Assembly (NCBI RefSeq): GCF_006494815.1
Contig: NZ_CP041091.1
Location: forward strand, 1,763,001 to 1,827,000
DNA: 64,000 nucleotides
Reading direction: 5' to 3'
DNA from: Nocardioides sambongensis
GTDB taxonomy: Bacteria > Actinomycetota > Actinomycetes > Propionibacteriales > Nocardioidaceae
Shown: piece by piece, positions 47,710-57,423 of the stretch
How positions within the stretch are numbered: the first letter of the stretch is position 1
Layout of the letters: every line of letters begins with the position of its first letter
The notes under the pieces: model-generated
The model's database searches: none
Told to the model about the DNA's origin: nothing
The model's input: only the letters and a program-made list of their open reading frames with translations
Made by a program: the position numbers and the translations under genes

Positions 47710-48938
47710 GCCGTGCCTGCCTTGCCGAGCTCGAAGTAGTCCAACGCGGTGCCCATGTCCTTGTCGCCGCGGCCGGAGAGGTTGACCAGGATCGTCTGTC
47801 CCGGGCGCTCCCGGGCGACCCGGAGCGCGCCGGCGACGGCGTGGGCCGACTCGATCGCGGGGATGATCCCCTCGGTGCGTGCCAGCAGGGCCATCGCGTC
47901 CATCGCCTCGGCGTCGGTCACCGGGAGATAGCTGGCCCGGCCGGAGGCGGCCAGGTGGGCGTGCTGCGGCCCCACCCCGGGGTAGTCGAGGCCCGCGGAG
48001 ATCGAGTGCGACTCGACGGTCTGCCCGTCCTCGTCCTGCAGCACGTAGGTGCGCGCGCCGTGCAGCACGCCGACCTTGCCGGCGTGGATGGTGGCGGCGT
48101 GCCGCTCGGTCTCGACACCGTCTCCCCCGGCCTCGAACCCGTAGATCGCGACGTCGGCGTCGTCGATGAAGCCGGCGAAGAGTCCGATCGCGTTCGAGCC
48201 CCCGCCGACGCACGCGGCGACCGCGTCCGGCAGGGCGCCGTACTGCTCCAGGCACTGGGCCCGGGCCTCGTCGCCGATCCCGCGGACGAAGGCGAGGACC
48301 AGGCTGGGGAACGGGTGCGGCCCGGCAGCGGTGCCGAAGAGGTACGCCGTGTGGTCGACCGTGGCGACCCAGTCGCGCAGTGCCTCGTTGATCGCGTCCT
48401 TCAGAGTGGCGCTGCCGGACTCGACCGGGACCACCTCGGCGCCGAGCAGCTGCATCCGGGCGACGTTGAGCGCCTGGCGCTCGGTGTCGACGCGTCCCAT
48501 GTAGACCGTGCAGTCCAGCCCGAGGTAGGCCGCGGCGGTTGCCGAGGCGACGCCGTGCTGCCCCGCCCCGGTCTCCGCGATCACCCGCTTCTTGCCCATC
48601 CGCTTGGTGAGCAGCGCCTGGCCGAGCACGTTGCGGATCTTGTGGGCGCCGGTGTGGTTCAGGTCCTCGCGCTTGAGCAGGATCCGGGCACCGGCCTGCT
48701 CGGAGAGCCTGGTGGCGTCGTAGAGCATGCTGGGGACTCCGGCGTACTCGCGCAGCAGGCGGTCGAACTCGCCGGTGAAGTCGGGGTCGGCCATCGCCCC
48801 ACGCCAGGCCACGTCCAGCTCGTCGAGGGCGGCGATCAGCGCCTCCGGCATGAACCGGCCGCCGAACGCCCCGTCCCCGCCGTACCAACCGCGCTCGTCC
48901 GCGTCGTGGCTGCCGGCGCTCTGTCCCTGCTCGGTCAC
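47706..48938 (-). CDS. trpB: Tryptophan synthase beta chain
   Basis: 410 residues from GTG 48938, overlapping the trpC stop as GTGA. The PLP lysine lies in [20 protein letters not shown]. The [10 protein letters not shown] region, the phosphate loop [12 protein letters not shown] and the C-terminal [13 protein letters not shown] are all present. It condenses indole with serine to tryptophan. It is intact and of normal length. Confidence 0.97.
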   Translation of the reverse strand: MTEQGQSAGSHDADERGWYGGDGAFGGRFMPEALIAALDELDVAWRGAMADPDFTGEFDRLLREYAGVPSMLYDATRLSEQAGARILLKREDLNHTGAHKIRNVLGQALLTKRMGKKRVIAETGAGQHGVASATAAAYLGLDCTVYMGRVDTERQALNVARMQLLGAEVVPVESGSATLKDAINEALRDWVATVDHTAYLFGTAAGPHPFPSLVLAFVRGIGDEARAQCLEQYGALPDAVAACVGGGSNAIGLFAGFIDDADVAIYGFEAGGDGVETERHAATIHAGKVGVLHGARTYVLQDEDGQTVESHSISAGLDYPGVGPQHAHLAASGRASYLPVTDAEAMDAMALLARTEGIIPAIESAHAVAGALRVARERPGQTILVNLSGRGDKDMGTALDYFELGKAGTA

Positions 48939-49738
48939 GCTCCCACTCCCGTCATCGAGGCGACCGCCGCACGCGGTGCTCCGTCCTTCACCAAGGCCTC
49001 CCCCACCAGTACGGCGCGGGCCCCCTCGCGCACGAAACGCTCCACGTCCGGACGGCCGCCGATCCCGGACTCGGCGACCAGCACCCGGTCCTCGGGGACC
49101 AGCGGGGCCAGGCGAGCGAAGGTGCCCGGATCCACCGCGAGGGTCTTCAGGTTGCGCGCGTTGACGCCGACCAGCTCGGCGCCCAGCTCGACCGCCCGCT
49201 CGGTCTCCGCCTCGTCGTGGACCTCGACCAGCACGGTGAGCCCCAGGTCCCGCGCGGCGTCGTACAGCCGCTGCAGCCGGTCGCCGGGCAGCGAGGCGAC
49301 GATCAACAGCGCCAGGTCGGCGCCGGCGGCCCGGGCCTCGACCAGCTGGTACTCGGCGACGATGAAGTCCTTGCGCAGGATCGGGGTGTCCACCGCGGCG
49401 CGCACCGCGCGCAGGTCGGCCAGGCTCCCGTTGAACCGACGCTGCTCGGTGAGCACGCTGATCGCGGCGGCGCCACCGGCGGTGTACTCCGCGGCCAGTG
49501 CGGCGGGGTCCGGGATGTCGGCCAGGTCGCCCTTGCTGGGGCTGCGCCGCTTGACCTCGGCGATCACGCTCGAGCCCGGCGAGCGGAAGTGCGGCATCGG
49601 GTCCCGGGGCGGGGGTGCGTCGGCGAGCGCGGCCCGCAGCTCGACCAGGGGGACCGCCGCCTCGCGAGCCGCCAGGTCCTCGCGGACCCCGGCGACGATG
49701 TCGTCGAGCACGGACGTGTGCGCCGACTGCGCCGACAT
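48935..49738 (-). CDS. trpC: Indole-3-glycerol phosphate synthase
   Basis: 267 residues from ATG 49738. It has the IGPS signature [17 protein letters not shown], the catalytic lysine region [33 protein letters not shown], and the phosphate-binding [15 protein letters not shown]. An upstream in-frame start would add a non-conserved 40 residues. It is first in trpC-trpB-trpA. In mycobacteria trpE lies just upstream with the TIGR02234 protein; trpE is absent here. Confidence 0.96.
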   Translation of the reverse strand: MSAQSAHTSVLDDIVAGVREDLAAREAAVPLVELRAALADAPPPRDPMPHFRSPGSSVIAEVKRRSPSKGDLADIPDPAALAAEYTAGGAAAISVLTEQRRFNGSLADLRAVRAAVDTPILRKDFIVAEYQLVEARAAGADLALLIVASLPGDRLQRLYDAARDLGLTVLVEVHDEAETERAVELGAELVGVNARNLKTLAVDPGTFARLAPLVPEDRVLVAESGIGGRPDVERFVREGARAVLVGEALVKDGAPRAAVASMTGVGA

Positions 49739-49844
49739 CTGCTGCCTCCGTTGATCTCGTGCCCGGTGCGCGGGGCGCACCGGCCGTGCGAACCCGTCGA
49801 TCCAACACACCGACAGGTGGTGTCGAGTGTGGCACGCGCCCGTT

Positions 49845-49859
49845 AGTGTCGACGACACT
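49845..49859. promoter_or_regulatory. Palindrome AGTGTCGACGACACT in the trpC / DUF4190 divergent promoter region
   Basis: Perfect seven-base arms flank a single central A. It overlaps a TAGTGT (49844-49849) that could be the -10 of the rightward gene. A second short inverted repeat (CGACA-N5-TGTCG, 49811-49825) lies nearby. It is a candidate operator in the 177-base divergent gap; no regulator is identified. Confidence 0.35.
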
Positions 49860-49915
49860 GCCCGGCCCTCGGCCGGGCCGCGACCACGTCGAACCCAGCA
49901 TCGAAAGGCACCATC

Positions 49916-50268
49916 GTGAGCTACAACGAGCCGCCGAACTACGGAACTCCGCCGCCGCCCCGGGCCCGGGGATGCCCGGTCAGCCCGGCTACGGCGGTCA
50001 GCCGCAGCAGACCTCGGTGCTGGGCATCATCTCGCTGGTCACCGGAATCCTCGGCATCTTCTGCTGCACCTGGTTCATCTTCAGCATCGCCGCCACCGTG
50101 CTCGGCTTCCTCGCCAAGAAGGAGATCGACGAGGGCAAGAAGACCGGCCGCGGCATGGCGATGGCCGGTCTGATCCTGGGCATCGTCGGCATCGTGATCG
50201 GCGTCGTGCTCTGGGTGATCCTGATCGCCAGCGACAACGCGTCCTTCAACTACTACAGCGACCTGTGA
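49916..50268 (+). CDS. DUF4190-type small membrane protein, with an apparent one-base loss at 49958-49961
   Basis: The gene opens at GTG 49916 with GAAAGG upstream and a Pro/Tyr/Gly-rich segment ([15 protein letters not shown]). It shifts frame in the C4 run 49958-49961, then continues [31 protein letters not shown] and [20 protein letters not shown]. One added base gives 118 codons and the classic layout: a disordered Pro/Gly/Gln N-terminus then two membrane helices with a short basic loop. Function is unknown. It stands alone on the + strand between two minus-strand groups. Confidence 0.75.
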
Positions 50269-50310
50269 GTCGCTGAACGGTAGGCACCACGCGGTCGCAC
50301 AGCGACTGCC

Positions 50311-50348
50311 GACGGCGGGGTCAGGGCGCGAGCCAGGACCCCGCCGTC
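50311..50348. terminator. Hairpin shared by the convergent DUF4190 and DUF2752 genes
   Basis: Perfect 12-base arms (50311-50322 and 50337-50348) with a 14-base loop. It overlaps the last codons of the minus-strand gene and lies 43 bases after the plus-strand stop, so it can end the DUF4190 transcript. Confidence 0.6.
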
Positions 50349-50764
50349 GTGTTCCTGACGACGGCGAAGAGCACCATCAGCACGATCAGCGCCACCGCGG
50401 AGAAGTTCGTCGAACGCTCCGAGGGGTCCCAGCGGCGGTCGGTCCACCGCCCGGCCGCCCACCGGTAGAAGATGTAGGCCAGGATCGGGATCGAGGCCAC
50501 GAAGAGCAGGTTGCTGGAGGCGGCGTCGAGGATCCGGAGGTCGGTCAGGTCGTTGACCGCCCGGAGTCCCCCGCAGCCCGGGCACCAGAACCCGACGGCC
50601 GCACTCGGGCACAGTCCCCACGAGCCCTGGGAGTGCGGGTCGCGCACGTGCAGCGCGACGGTCATCGCGCCGAGCACACCCGCCACCATCGCCGGCGGCG
50701 CCATCCGCAGCCAGCGGGGCTGCGCGGCCCTCGCCGCGACGGGGGGCGTCGGCGCGGTGGTCAT
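50321..50764 (-). CDS. DUF2752 membrane protein
   Basis: 147 residues. The motif CPGCGGLRAVNDLTDLRILD with the upstream WGLCPSAAVGFWCPGCGG is diagnostic of DUF2752. Three helices are visible (MVAGVLGAMTVALHV, LLFVASIPILAYIFY, AVALIVLMVLFAVV). The four conserved Cys suggest a metal site or disulfides near the membrane. Function is unknown. It is last in the group running from the ABC exporter through hisI. Confidence 0.85.
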   Translation of the reverse strand: MTTAPTPPVAARAAQPRWLRMAPPAMVAGVLGAMTVALHVRDPHSQGSWGLCPSAAVGFWCPGCGGLRAVNDLTDLRILDAASSNLLFVASIPILAYIFYRWAAGRWTDRRWDPSERSTNFSAVALIVLMVLFAVVRNTTAGSWLAP

Positions 50765-50779
50765 CTCGGCCCGACCGAC

Positions 50780-50980
50780 TCAGTGACCGGACTCGTGCAG
50801 CCCCATCTTGGCCATCACCACGAAGGCGACCCCGGCGACCACGACCAGCGCGACGCCGACCCAGAACAGCGGGTAGTTGACCGGCGAGAGCGACATGCCG
50901 ACACCGCCGACCACGAATCCCACCAGGGCGATCAGGACGGCGGTCCAGGCCGCGGGGGTGTTGCCGTGGTTGTCGGCCAT
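50780..50980 (-). CDS. HGxxPAAW-motif small membrane protein
   Basis: 66 residues with the defining N-terminal motif NHGNTPAAW, two helices (AVLIALVGFVVGGVGMSLS, PLFWVGVALVVVAGVAFVVM) and the tail AKMGLHESGH. It is a typical actinobacterial orphan family found near hisI and the trp genes. Function is unknown. Confidence 0.85.
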   Translation of the reverse strand: MADNHGNTPAAWTAVLIALVGFVVGGVGMSLSPVNYPLFWVGVALVVVAGVAFVVMAKMGLHESGH

Positions 50981-51041
50981 GGTGAGGGCTCCTCCAGAGT
51001 CAGGGAACGAAACTGAGCCGCCGACGGCGGCAGCAGGGATT

Positions 51042-51758
51042 CTACGCAGTCGGGTCCTGTCCCTCGTCGAGGGACTTCCACACGTCGAGGTGGCTGCGCT
51101 CCTCGATCGGCTCCGTGACGGTGGTGGCGGTGCTGCCGGCGGCCGTCGGCGCGTCGTAGCGCGACCCCATCTCCGGCCACTGCGGCGCCCAGGCGACGGC
51201 CGCGGCGGAGGCGGCCAGGCCGAGCAGGCCGCCGGCCAGGGTGGCCCACAGCCAGGTGGTCGGTTCGAGGTCGATCCGGCTCAGTCCCGAGGCGCCGATC
51301 CGTTCGGCGATGTCGCCCGCGGCGTCCTCGTCCTGGACGAACCCGCCGACCACGACCACGGCCACGATGCCGAGCGAGGCGAGCGCGGCCAGGACGGCGA
51401 CCAGGCGGCGGAACCGTCCCCGGGCCACCAGGATCACTCCCCAGCAGGCCAGCGAGACCAGGGCGAGCGCGCCGGCCAGCGGGAACTCCACCCGGTTGAT
51501 GTCGGCATAGGCCTCGCCGGCGAACATCGTCGACCCGATCGAGGACCAGTAGGCGGCCGGCACCTCGAGCATCGCGCGGTGCCCACCCACCGCGGCCAGC
51601 CCGGAGCCGGCCAGGCCGACCAGCACCGCCGGACCGAACGTACGACGTCGCGATCGCCTGCCGTCGTGGCCGTCGTGGCCGATGGGGTCGCCCACGTCGT
51701 CGTGGGCGTCGTCGTGGGCGTCGTCGTGGGCGCCGCTCGGGCGGCTCTCCTCAGCCAT
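51042..51758 (-). CDS. TIGR02234 (Trp-operon-associated) membrane protein with a His/Asp-rich N-terminus
   Basis: 238 residues with four helices ([68 protein letters not shown]), the pattern of the trp-associated family that lies between trpE and trpC in other actinomycetes. The first ~33 residues are unusual: three HDDA/HDDV units then HDGHDG, encoded by a perfect tandem repeat, and could bind metal. The start overlaps hisI by eight bases. Function is unknown. Confidence 0.82.
   Translation of the reverse strand: MAEESRPSGAHDDAHDDAHDDVGDPIGHDGHDGRRSRRRTFGPAVLVGLAGSGLAAVGGHRAMLEVPAAYWSSIGSTMFAGEAYADINRVEFPLAGALALVSLACWGVILVARGRFRRLVAVLAALASLGIVAVVVVGGFVQDEDAAGDIAERIGASGLSRIDLEPTTWLWATLAGGLLGLAASAAAVAWAPQWPEMGSRYDAPTAAGSTATTVTEPIEERSHLDVWKSLDEGQDPTA
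51696..51731 (+). repeat. Three perfect 12-base tandem copies (GTCGTCGTGGGC)
   Basis: The copies at 51696-51707, 51708-51719 and 51720-51731 encode the repeated Ala-His-Asp-Asp unit of the TIGR02234 protein. A nine-base doublet (51662-51679) encodes HDGHDG beside it. The unit is a multiple of three, so copy number could vary without breaking the frame. Confidence 0.9.
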
Positions 51759-52116
51759 CGACGAGCCCGTCGTCGAAGCAGGTCCGCGCCCCGGTGTGGC
51801 AGGCCACGCCGACCTGGTCCACCTTCACCAGGAGGGTGTCGCCGTCGCAGTCCAGCCGGACCTCGACCACGCGCTGCGGGTTGCCGGAGGTCTCCCCCTT
51901 CACCCAGTACTCCTGACGGGAGCGGCTGTAGTAGGTCGCCCGTCCGGTGGCCAGGGTGCGGTGCAGCGCCTCGTCGTCCATCCAGGCCAGCATCAGCACC
52001 TCGCCGGTGTCGTGCTGCTGCACCACCGCCGGCACCAGTCCGTCGGCGTTCCGCTTGAGTCGGTCGGCGAGCGCCGGCGCGAGTGCGGAGCCTGGGCGTG
52101 GGTCGGGCGTGGTCAC
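51751..52116 (-). CDS. hisI: Phosphoribosyl-AMP cyclohydrolase
   Basis: 121 residues from GTG 52116, overlapping the preceding stop as GTGA. The metal/active-site segments are [45 protein letters not shown] and CHTGARTCF. The length is that of a stand-alone HisI without the HisE domain. It catalyses the third step of histidine synthesis. Its place near trp genes follows the mycobacterial order. Confidence 0.95.
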   Translation of the reverse strand: MTTPDPRPGSALAPALADRLKRNADGLVPAVVQQHDTGEVLMLAWMDDEALHRTLATGRATYYSRSRQEYWVKGETSGNPQRVVEVRLDCDGDTLLVKVDQVGVACHTGARTCFDDGLVDG

Positions 52117-53981
52117 GGCTCGATGATAGGTGTGCCGTGTTGGGCGACCCAGGACCGGTACAGCCGACCGTAGGCACTGTCGGGCTCGGCGACGAGCAGG
52201 GCGTGCGGCCCCTGCTGGACGATCCGCCCGGCGTCCACCACGACCACCTCGTCGGCCGCCTCCGCGGTGGAGAGCCGGTGCGCGATCGTGACCGAGGTCC
52301 GGCCCGCCATCAGCCGCTCGAGGGCGCGACCGATCCGCATCTCCAGCTCGGGGTCGACCGCGCTGGTCGCCTCGTCCAGCACCAACAGGTCCGGGTCGGC
52401 CAGCTGGGCGCGCAGCAGGGCGACCAACTGGCGCTCACCGGCCGATAGCGACTCCCCGCGCTGGCCCACCTCGGTGGCCAGGCCGTCGGGCAGGCCGCGC
52501 AGCCAGTCGCCCAGCCCGAGGGCCTCGGCGGCCGCGGTGATCTCCGCGTCGGTCGCGCCGGCCCGCCCGTAGCGCACGTTGGCGGCGACGGTGTCGTCGA
52601 AGAGGAAGCCCTCCTGCGGCACCAGCACCACCCGGGCGCGCAGGCTGTCCTCGGCGATCTCGCGCAGGTCGGTGCCGTCGATCAGCACCCGCCCGCCGCT
52701 GGGGTCCATCAACCGGGTCAGCAGCTTGGCCAGCGTCGACTTGCCCGAGCCGGTCTCGCCGACCACCGCGACCCGACGTCCCGCCGGGATGCTGAGGTCG
52801 ATGTCGCGCAGCACCGGCCGGCCGCCGGGGTAGGCGAACCGGACGTCCTCGAACAGCACGTCCACCGGGCGGTGCGGCAGCCGCACCCCGTCCGGACCGG
52901 GGTCGACGAGGTCGGCCGGGGTGTCCAGGATGCCGATCACCCTGCGCCACCCGGCGATCGCGTTCTGGGCGTCGGTGAGGATCTGGGTGCCCATCTGCAC
53001 CGGGCCGACGAACAGGGTCACCAGGAACGCGAAGGCGAGCACCTGACCCGCGGTGATGCTGCCCTCCTCGCTCCCCCAGACCCGGCCCTGGCCGAGCCAG
53101 ATCCCCACGATGAGGACCCCTGCGTTGGCCAGCCCGGCGGAGATGCCGCCGAGGGAGAAGGAGAACGCGGTGAACCCCTGGGCCCGGGTGCTGGCGGCCT
53201 TGTGGGCGTCGATCGCGGTGTCGATCCGCTCCTGGGTGCGCTCCTCGATGGCGTAGGACCGGACCACCGCGGCACCGACCACGGGCTCGGAGACGGCCGA
53301 GAGCAGGACGCCGACCTGGCGTCGTACGGTGCCGTAGGCGGCGGACAGCCGACGCTGGAAGAACCGCAGGCTCAGGAAGAGCGGGGCGAAGCAGAGCCAC
53401 ACCACGAGGGCGAGCTGCCAGCTGTAGACGATCATCACGATGGTCGCGATCAGCACCTGCCCCACGCTGACCACCGCCAGCAGCCCGCCGAAGACGAGGA
53501 ACTGGCTGACCTGGTCGACGTCGCTGGTCACCCGGGAGACCAGCGCCCCGCGCCGCTCGGTGTTCTGGGTGAGCAGCGGCAGGTCGTGCACGTGCCGGAA
53601 CGCCTTGACCCGGAGCGTGGCGAGGCCGCGCTCGGAGGTGTCGAACAACCGCGCCGTCATCTTGTACGACGCCCAGCTGGTGATCAGCAGGCCGAGCCCG
53701 GCGAGCGTCGCCATCAGCGTGGTGAAGGAGGCGTCCGGCCCCTGCTCCGCCTGGAGTCCGTGGTCGATGGTCTGCTGCACCGCGACCGGCACCACGATCT
53801 GGCCCAGCGAGGCCAGCACCGCCAGCCCGAGGGTCACCCAGATCCCGTCGACGAGCTCGGGCGAGTGCCGCACACCGCGCCGGATCGTCTGCCAGGCGCC
53901 GATGTCCTCCCCGGTGTGCAGGGCGGTGCCGGCCGAGGCCTCGGCGGTGTCGGTCGCTCCGGCGGATGTGGTGGCATTCAT
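52113..53981 (-). CDS. ABC exporter half-transporter (membrane domain plus ATPase), partner B
   Basis: 622 residues from ATG 53981. Six helices occupy residues ~50-330 and the ATPase the last ~250. Walker A is [14 protein letters not shown], Walker [13 protein letters not shown] with the catalytic Glu, and the switch His is in VTIAHRLST. The signature is off-consensus (LSAGERQ rather than LSGGQ). Overlaps are ATGA with partner A and GTGA with hisI. Together with partner A it forms a heterodimer with one good and one degenerate ATP site. The substrate is unknown. Confidence 0.9.
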   Translation of the reverse strand: MNATTSAGATDTAEASAGTALHTGEDIGAWQTIRRGVRHSPELVDGIWVTLGLAVLASLGQIVVPVAVQQTIDHGLQAEQGPDASFTTLMATLAGLGLLITSWASYKMTARLFDTSERGLATLRVKAFRHVHDLPLLTQNTERRGALVSRVTSDVDQVSQFLVFGGLLAVVSVGQVLIATIVMIVYSWQLALVVWLCFAPLFLSLRFFQRRLSAAYGTVRRQVGVLLSAVSEPVVGAAVVRSYAIEERTQERIDTAIDAHKAASTRAQGFTAFSFSLGGISAGLANAGVLIVGIWLGQGRVWGSEEGSITAGQVLAFAFLVTLFVGPVQMGTQILTDAQNAIAGWRRVIGILDTPADLVDPGPDGVRLPHRPVDVLFEDVRFAYPGGRPVLRDIDLSIPAGRRVAVVGETGSGKSTLAKLLTRLMDPSGGRVLIDGTDLREIAEDSLRARVVLVPQEGFLFDDTVAANVRYGRAGATDAEITAAAEALGLGDWLRGLPDGLATEVGQRGESLSAGERQLVALLRAQLADPDLLVLDEATSAVDPELEMRIGRALERLMAGRTSVTIAHRLSTAEAADEVVVVDAGRIVQQGPHALLVAEPDSAYGRLYRSWVAQHGTPIIEP

Positions 53982-55774
53982 GCGGTCACCTCCTCGGTCT
54001 CGTAGGCGTTGACCAGGCGCGCGTAGTCGGCGTTGCGGGCGACCAGGTCGGCGTGGGTCCCCCGGTCCGCGATGGCGCCGTCCACCAGGAAGAGGACCTC
54101 GTCCGCGAGCCCGATCGTGGCCTTGCGGTAGGCGACCACGAGCAGGGTGGCGCCGGCGCCGTCGGGGCGCTCGCGCAGCGCGGCGAGGATCCGCGCCTCG
54201 ACGTCGGGGTCGACCGCCGAGGTGGCGTCGTCGAGCAGCAGCAGGCGCGGGGTGCGGACCAGGGCACGGGCGAGTGAGATCCGCTGCCGCTGACCGCCCG
54301 AGAGCGAGGTGCCGCGCTCCCCCAGGCGGGTGTCCAGGCCGTGCGGCAGCGCCGCCACGAAGCCGTCGGCCTGCGCGGTGCGCAGGGAGCTCCAGATCTC
54401 CTCGTCGCTCACCTCGGCACCGAGCGTGATGTTGCCGCGGACGGTGTCGTCGAAGAGGAAGGCGGTCTGCGGCACCACGGCCAGGGCGTCGGCCAGCTCG
54501 CCGCGCCGCAGGTCGCGCAGGTCCACCCCGTCGATGCGGATGGCGCCGTCGCCGACGTCGACCAGCCGGGTCAGCAGGGTGGTCAGGGTGCTCTTGCCGG
54601 ACGCGGTCGCGCCGACCAGGGCGACCGTGCGGCCGGGCTCGACGGCGAAGGTCAGGTCCCGCAGCAGCGGCCGGTCGGGCTCGTAGCCGAAGTCGACCGC
54701 GTCGACCTCCAGCCGGGCGCCGGGCGCCGCGGGGTCCGCCGGCAGCCGCTGGTCGCCGTACGGCATGGCGCCGGTGGCGGCGAGCACCGAGGAGACCCGG
54801 CGGAAGCCGACCACGCTGCGCGGGAAGTCGCCCAGCAGCCAGCCGATCGAGCGGATCGGGAAGGAGACCACGGTGAGCAGGTAGGCGATGGTGACCACGT
54901 CTCCGGCATCGGTGGCGCCGGAGACCACCCGCTGCACGCCGATGACCAGCACCACCAGCACCGCGAGGTTGGGGAGCGCGGCGAGCGCCGGGTCGAAGGC
55001 CGCCCGGATCCGGCCCACCCGGAGGTTCGCCTCGCGCAGCTCGTCCGCCTTCGCGGCGAACCGGGCGGTCTCCTCGGGCTCGCGCCCCAGGGTCTTGACC
55101 ACCATCGCGCCGTCGAAGGACTCGTGCGCGATCTCGGAGAGCTCGGCCCGCAGCTGCTGGGCCCGGGTGGCCCAACCCGACGCCAGTCGTTGGTAGACCA
55201 CGTTGGTCACGATCACCAGCGGGAAGACCAGCAGGCCCACCGCGGCGAGGACCAGGTCGGCCAGCAGCATCTGCACGACCGCGATCACCATCATCGCCAG
55301 CGTCCCGACGGCCATCGGGAGCGGCGCGATCGGCCCCCAGGCCGCCTCGACGTCGGCGTTCGCGTTGGACAGCAGCTCGCCGGTCGGGTGCTTCTGGTGC
55401 CACGACATCGGCAGGCCGAGGTACTGCCGGGTGACTGCACGGCGGCTGTGCGCCTGCATCCGGTACTGCATCACGCCGGCGCCGAGGCGGCGGGCGACGA
55501 TGCCCACGGCGCGCAGGATCGCGACGCCCACGAACAGGCCGAGCACCGCCCACAGCATGTCGGCGCCGATCTCGCCGTCGCGGAACGCCGGCAGCACCAC
55601 GTTGTCGGTGGACCAGCCGAGCACCCAGGCGTCGGCGACGGTGAGCGCTCCGAAGAGCACGCTGCCCAGGGTGGAGAGGGTGAAGATCCAGGGCTCCCGC
55701 TTGATCGCGACCCAGAGGACCCCGAAACCGGCTGCCGTCGTCCCTCGTCCTCTCACCTGCACAACCAGTCCCAA
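53978..55774 (-). CDS. ABC exporter half-transporter, partner A (degenerate ATPase site)
   Basis: 598 residues from a TTG at 55774; a GTG at 55762 is an equal candidate. The membrane domain runs to about residue 310 (IFTLSTLGSVLFGALTVADA). Walker A is GATASGKSTLTTLL and the signature a canonical LSGGQRQRISLARAL. Walker B reads LLLLDDATSAVD, with Asp for the catalytic Glu, and the switch segment is VAYRKATIG, with Tyr for His. These changes predict an ATP-binding site that binds but hydrolyses poorly, as in known asymmetric exporters. It is first in the run leading to hisI. Confidence 0.9.
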   Translation of the reverse strand: MGLVVQVRGRGTTAAGFGVLWVAIKREPWIFTLSTLGSVLFGALTVADAWVLGWSTDNVVLPAFRDGEIGADMLWAVLGLFVGVAILRAVGIVARRLGAGVMQYRMQAHSRRAVTRQYLGLPMSWHQKHPTGELLSNANADVEAAWGPIAPLPMAVGTLAMMVIAVVQMLLADLVLAAVGLLVFPLVIVTNVVYQRLASGWATRAQQLRAELSEIAHESFDGAMVVKTLGREPEETARFAAKADELREANLRVGRIRAAFDPALAALPNLAVLVVLVIGVQRVVSGATDAGDVVTIAYLLTVVSFPIRSIGWLLGDFPRSVVGFRRVSSVLAATGAMPYGDQRLPADPAAPGARLEVDAVDFGYEPDRPLLRDLTFAVEPGRTVALVGATASGKSTLTTLLTRLVDVGDGAIRIDGVDLRDLRRGELADALAVVPQTAFLFDDTVRGNITLGAEVSDEEIWSSLRTAQADGFVAALPHGLDTRLGERGTSLSGGQRQRISLARALVRTPRLLLLDDATSAVDPDVEARILAALRERPDGAGATLLVVAYRKATIGLADEVLFLVDGAIADRGTHADLVARNADYARLVNAYETEEVTA

Positions 55775-55806
55775 CCCCGCAGTGCGATCGCGGTATTCCC
55801 GGCCGA

Positions 55807-56211
55807 TCAGCCCGCCACGAAGCTGAACCGCACCTCACGCACCGCGTTGTCCACGTTGAGGTCGACCAGGCAGATGCTCTGCCAGGTGCCCAGGGCCAGC
55901 CGGCCGTCGAGGACCGGCACCGTCGCGTACGGCGGGACCAGCGCGGGCATCACGTGCGAGCGACCGTGACCGGGGCTCCCGTGGCGGTGGCGCCAGCGGT
56001 CGTCGGCGGGCAGCAGGTCGCCCAGCGCGGCGAGCAGGTCGTCGTCGCTGCCGGCGCCGGTCTCCAGGATCGCCAGGCCGGCGGTGGCGTGCGGGACGAA
56101 GACGTGCAGCAGGCCGTCGCCGCGCCCCGCGGCGAAGGCGGCGACATCCCGGGTCAGGTCGAGGACGACCTCGACGCCACCGGTCGTGTACGAGTGCACC
56201 TCGGAGTCCAT
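55807..56211 (-). CDS. YjbQ/UPF0047 family protein
   Basis: 134 residues. The family block is VFVPHATAGLAILETG near residues 38-53, followed by HRHGSPGHGRSHVMPALVPP with several conserved His, and GTWQSICLVDLN near the end. YjbQ proteins have been linked to secondary thiamine-phosphate synthase activity, with uncertain physiological role. It stands between the histidine kinase and the ABC exporter on the same strand. Confidence 0.9.
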   Translation of the reverse strand: MDSEVHSYTTGGVEVVLDLTRDVAAFAAGRGDGLLHVFVPHATAGLAILETGAGSDDDLLAALGDLLPADDRWRHRHGSPGHGRSHVMPALVPPYATVPVLDGRLALGTWQSICLVDLNVDNAVREVRFSFVAG

Positions 56212-56247
56212 GCGCCCATCGTGACAGGCCCCCGGCGCAGCGGCGGG

Positions 56248-57423
56248 TCAGCCGGACGGTGCGGACGCTGGCAAGGTGACCCGGAAGCAGCAGCCACTGC
56301 GGTCCTCGCGGTTCTCCACCGCCACCGCCCCCTGGTGGGCCTCGACGATGCCCTTCACGATCGCCAGGCCCAGGCCGGCCCCGCGACTCTCGTCGGGTTG
56401 CGGCGTCCGGGCCGGGGCCGCGCGCCACGCGACGTCGAAGACCCGGACCATCTCGGTGGGCGGCAGGCCCCCGCAGCCGTCGCTGACGCTGATCTCGACG
56501 CCCGCCTCCTGCCCGTCCAGCCGGCGTCCGCGGACCTCGACCGCTCCGCCCGGCCGGGTGTGCCGGACCGCGTTGGAGACGAGGTTGTCGAGCACCCGGG
56601 CGATGCCGGCCGGGTCGGCGTGCAGCTCGACCTCGCGGTCCACCTCGCCGGTCAGCCGGATGCCGCGGGCGCGGGCCACCGGGTCGGCACCCGCGATCGC
56701 CTCGCTGACCAGGTCCGCGACCAGCACCGGCTCGGGCATCAGGGTGAGCACGCCGGCGTGGATCCGGGAGAGCTCGAAGAGATCGTCGACCATGCCGGAC
56801 ATCCGGTCCACCTCGGCCCGGATCCGGCGCTGGTATCCCGCCGGATCCGGCGCCAGACCGTCCTCCAGGGCCTCAGACATCGCACGCAGGCCCGCCAGCG
56901 GCGTCCGCAGGTCGTGGGAGACCCAGGAGACCAGCTCGCGGCGCGCCTCCTCCGCACGCCGTTCCCGCTCCGAGGCCTCGCGCAGCCGTTCCCGGGTCGC
57001 GGAGAGCTCGGTGGCCAGCGCGGCCAGCTCCGCCGGCGGAGCGTCCGCGGCGCTGCCGCCCACCGACCCGGCTCCGGGCGCGTCAGTCACTCCGTCGCCG
57101 AAGGCGCGCACCTGGGCGTGCAGCGCCTCGGACCAGCGGGCGATCATCGCGGCGACGACCAGCGCCACCCCGATCGCCACCACCGCCGCCGCCGAGCTCA
57201 CCACCGACATCACCAGCAGGTCGTGCGGCGAGATGAACATCAGCCGGGCGACCGCGGTGGCCCCGAGGTAGGCGCCGGCGACCCCGATGGTGGCGACCAG
57301 CGCCAGCTGCCAGCGGATCGACCGGCGGCGCAGCAGCCGCCCGGCCAGCAGGCCCAGTGCTCCGACCAGCAGCGCCGCCGACGCCGCGACCGCGACGATG
57401 GTGACCACGTCCGAGAAGGTCAT
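56248..57423 (-). CDS. Sensor histidine kinase
   Basis: 391 residues from ATG 57423, overlapping the regulator stop (ATGA). Four N-terminal helices ([37 protein letters not shown] and others) lead through a coiled linker ([20 protein letters not shown]) to the H-box [20 protein letters not shown]. The N-box is [15 protein letters not shown] and the G-boxes SDGCGGL and [18 protein letters not shown]. There is no large extracellular sensor, so the signal is probably membrane-borne. It phosphorylates the adjacent OmpR-type regulator and may control the overlapping molybdo-enzyme operon. Confidence 0.94.
   Translation of the reverse strand: MTFSDVVTIVAVAASAALLVGALGLLAGRLLRRRSIRWQLALVATIGVAGAYLGATAVARLMFISPHDLLVMSVVSSAAAVVAIGVALVVAAMIARWSEALHAQVRAFGDGVTDAPGAGSVGGSAADAPPAELAALATELSATRERLREASERERRAEEARRELVSWVSHDLRTPLAGLRAMSEALEDGLAPDPAGYQRRIRAEVDRMSGMVDDLFELSRIHAGVLTLMPEPVLVADLVSEAIAGADPVARARGIRLTGEVDREVELHADPAGIARVLDNLVSNAVRHTRPGGAVEVRGRRLDGQEAGVEISVSDGCGGLPPTEMVRVFDVAWRAAPARTPQPDESRGAGLGLAIVKGIVEAHQGAVAVENREDRSGCCFRVTLPASAPSG

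Noticed and set aside
47706..49901. Extended trpB frame reaching back through trpC
   Set aside because: The upstream part is a shifted reading of trpC. The real trpB start is the GTG at 48938 overlapping the trpC stop.
52113..55838. Single 1240-codon ABC protein
   Set aside because: The upstream part is an out-of-frame reading of partner A. Each half-transporter has its own complete frame and an ATGA junction.
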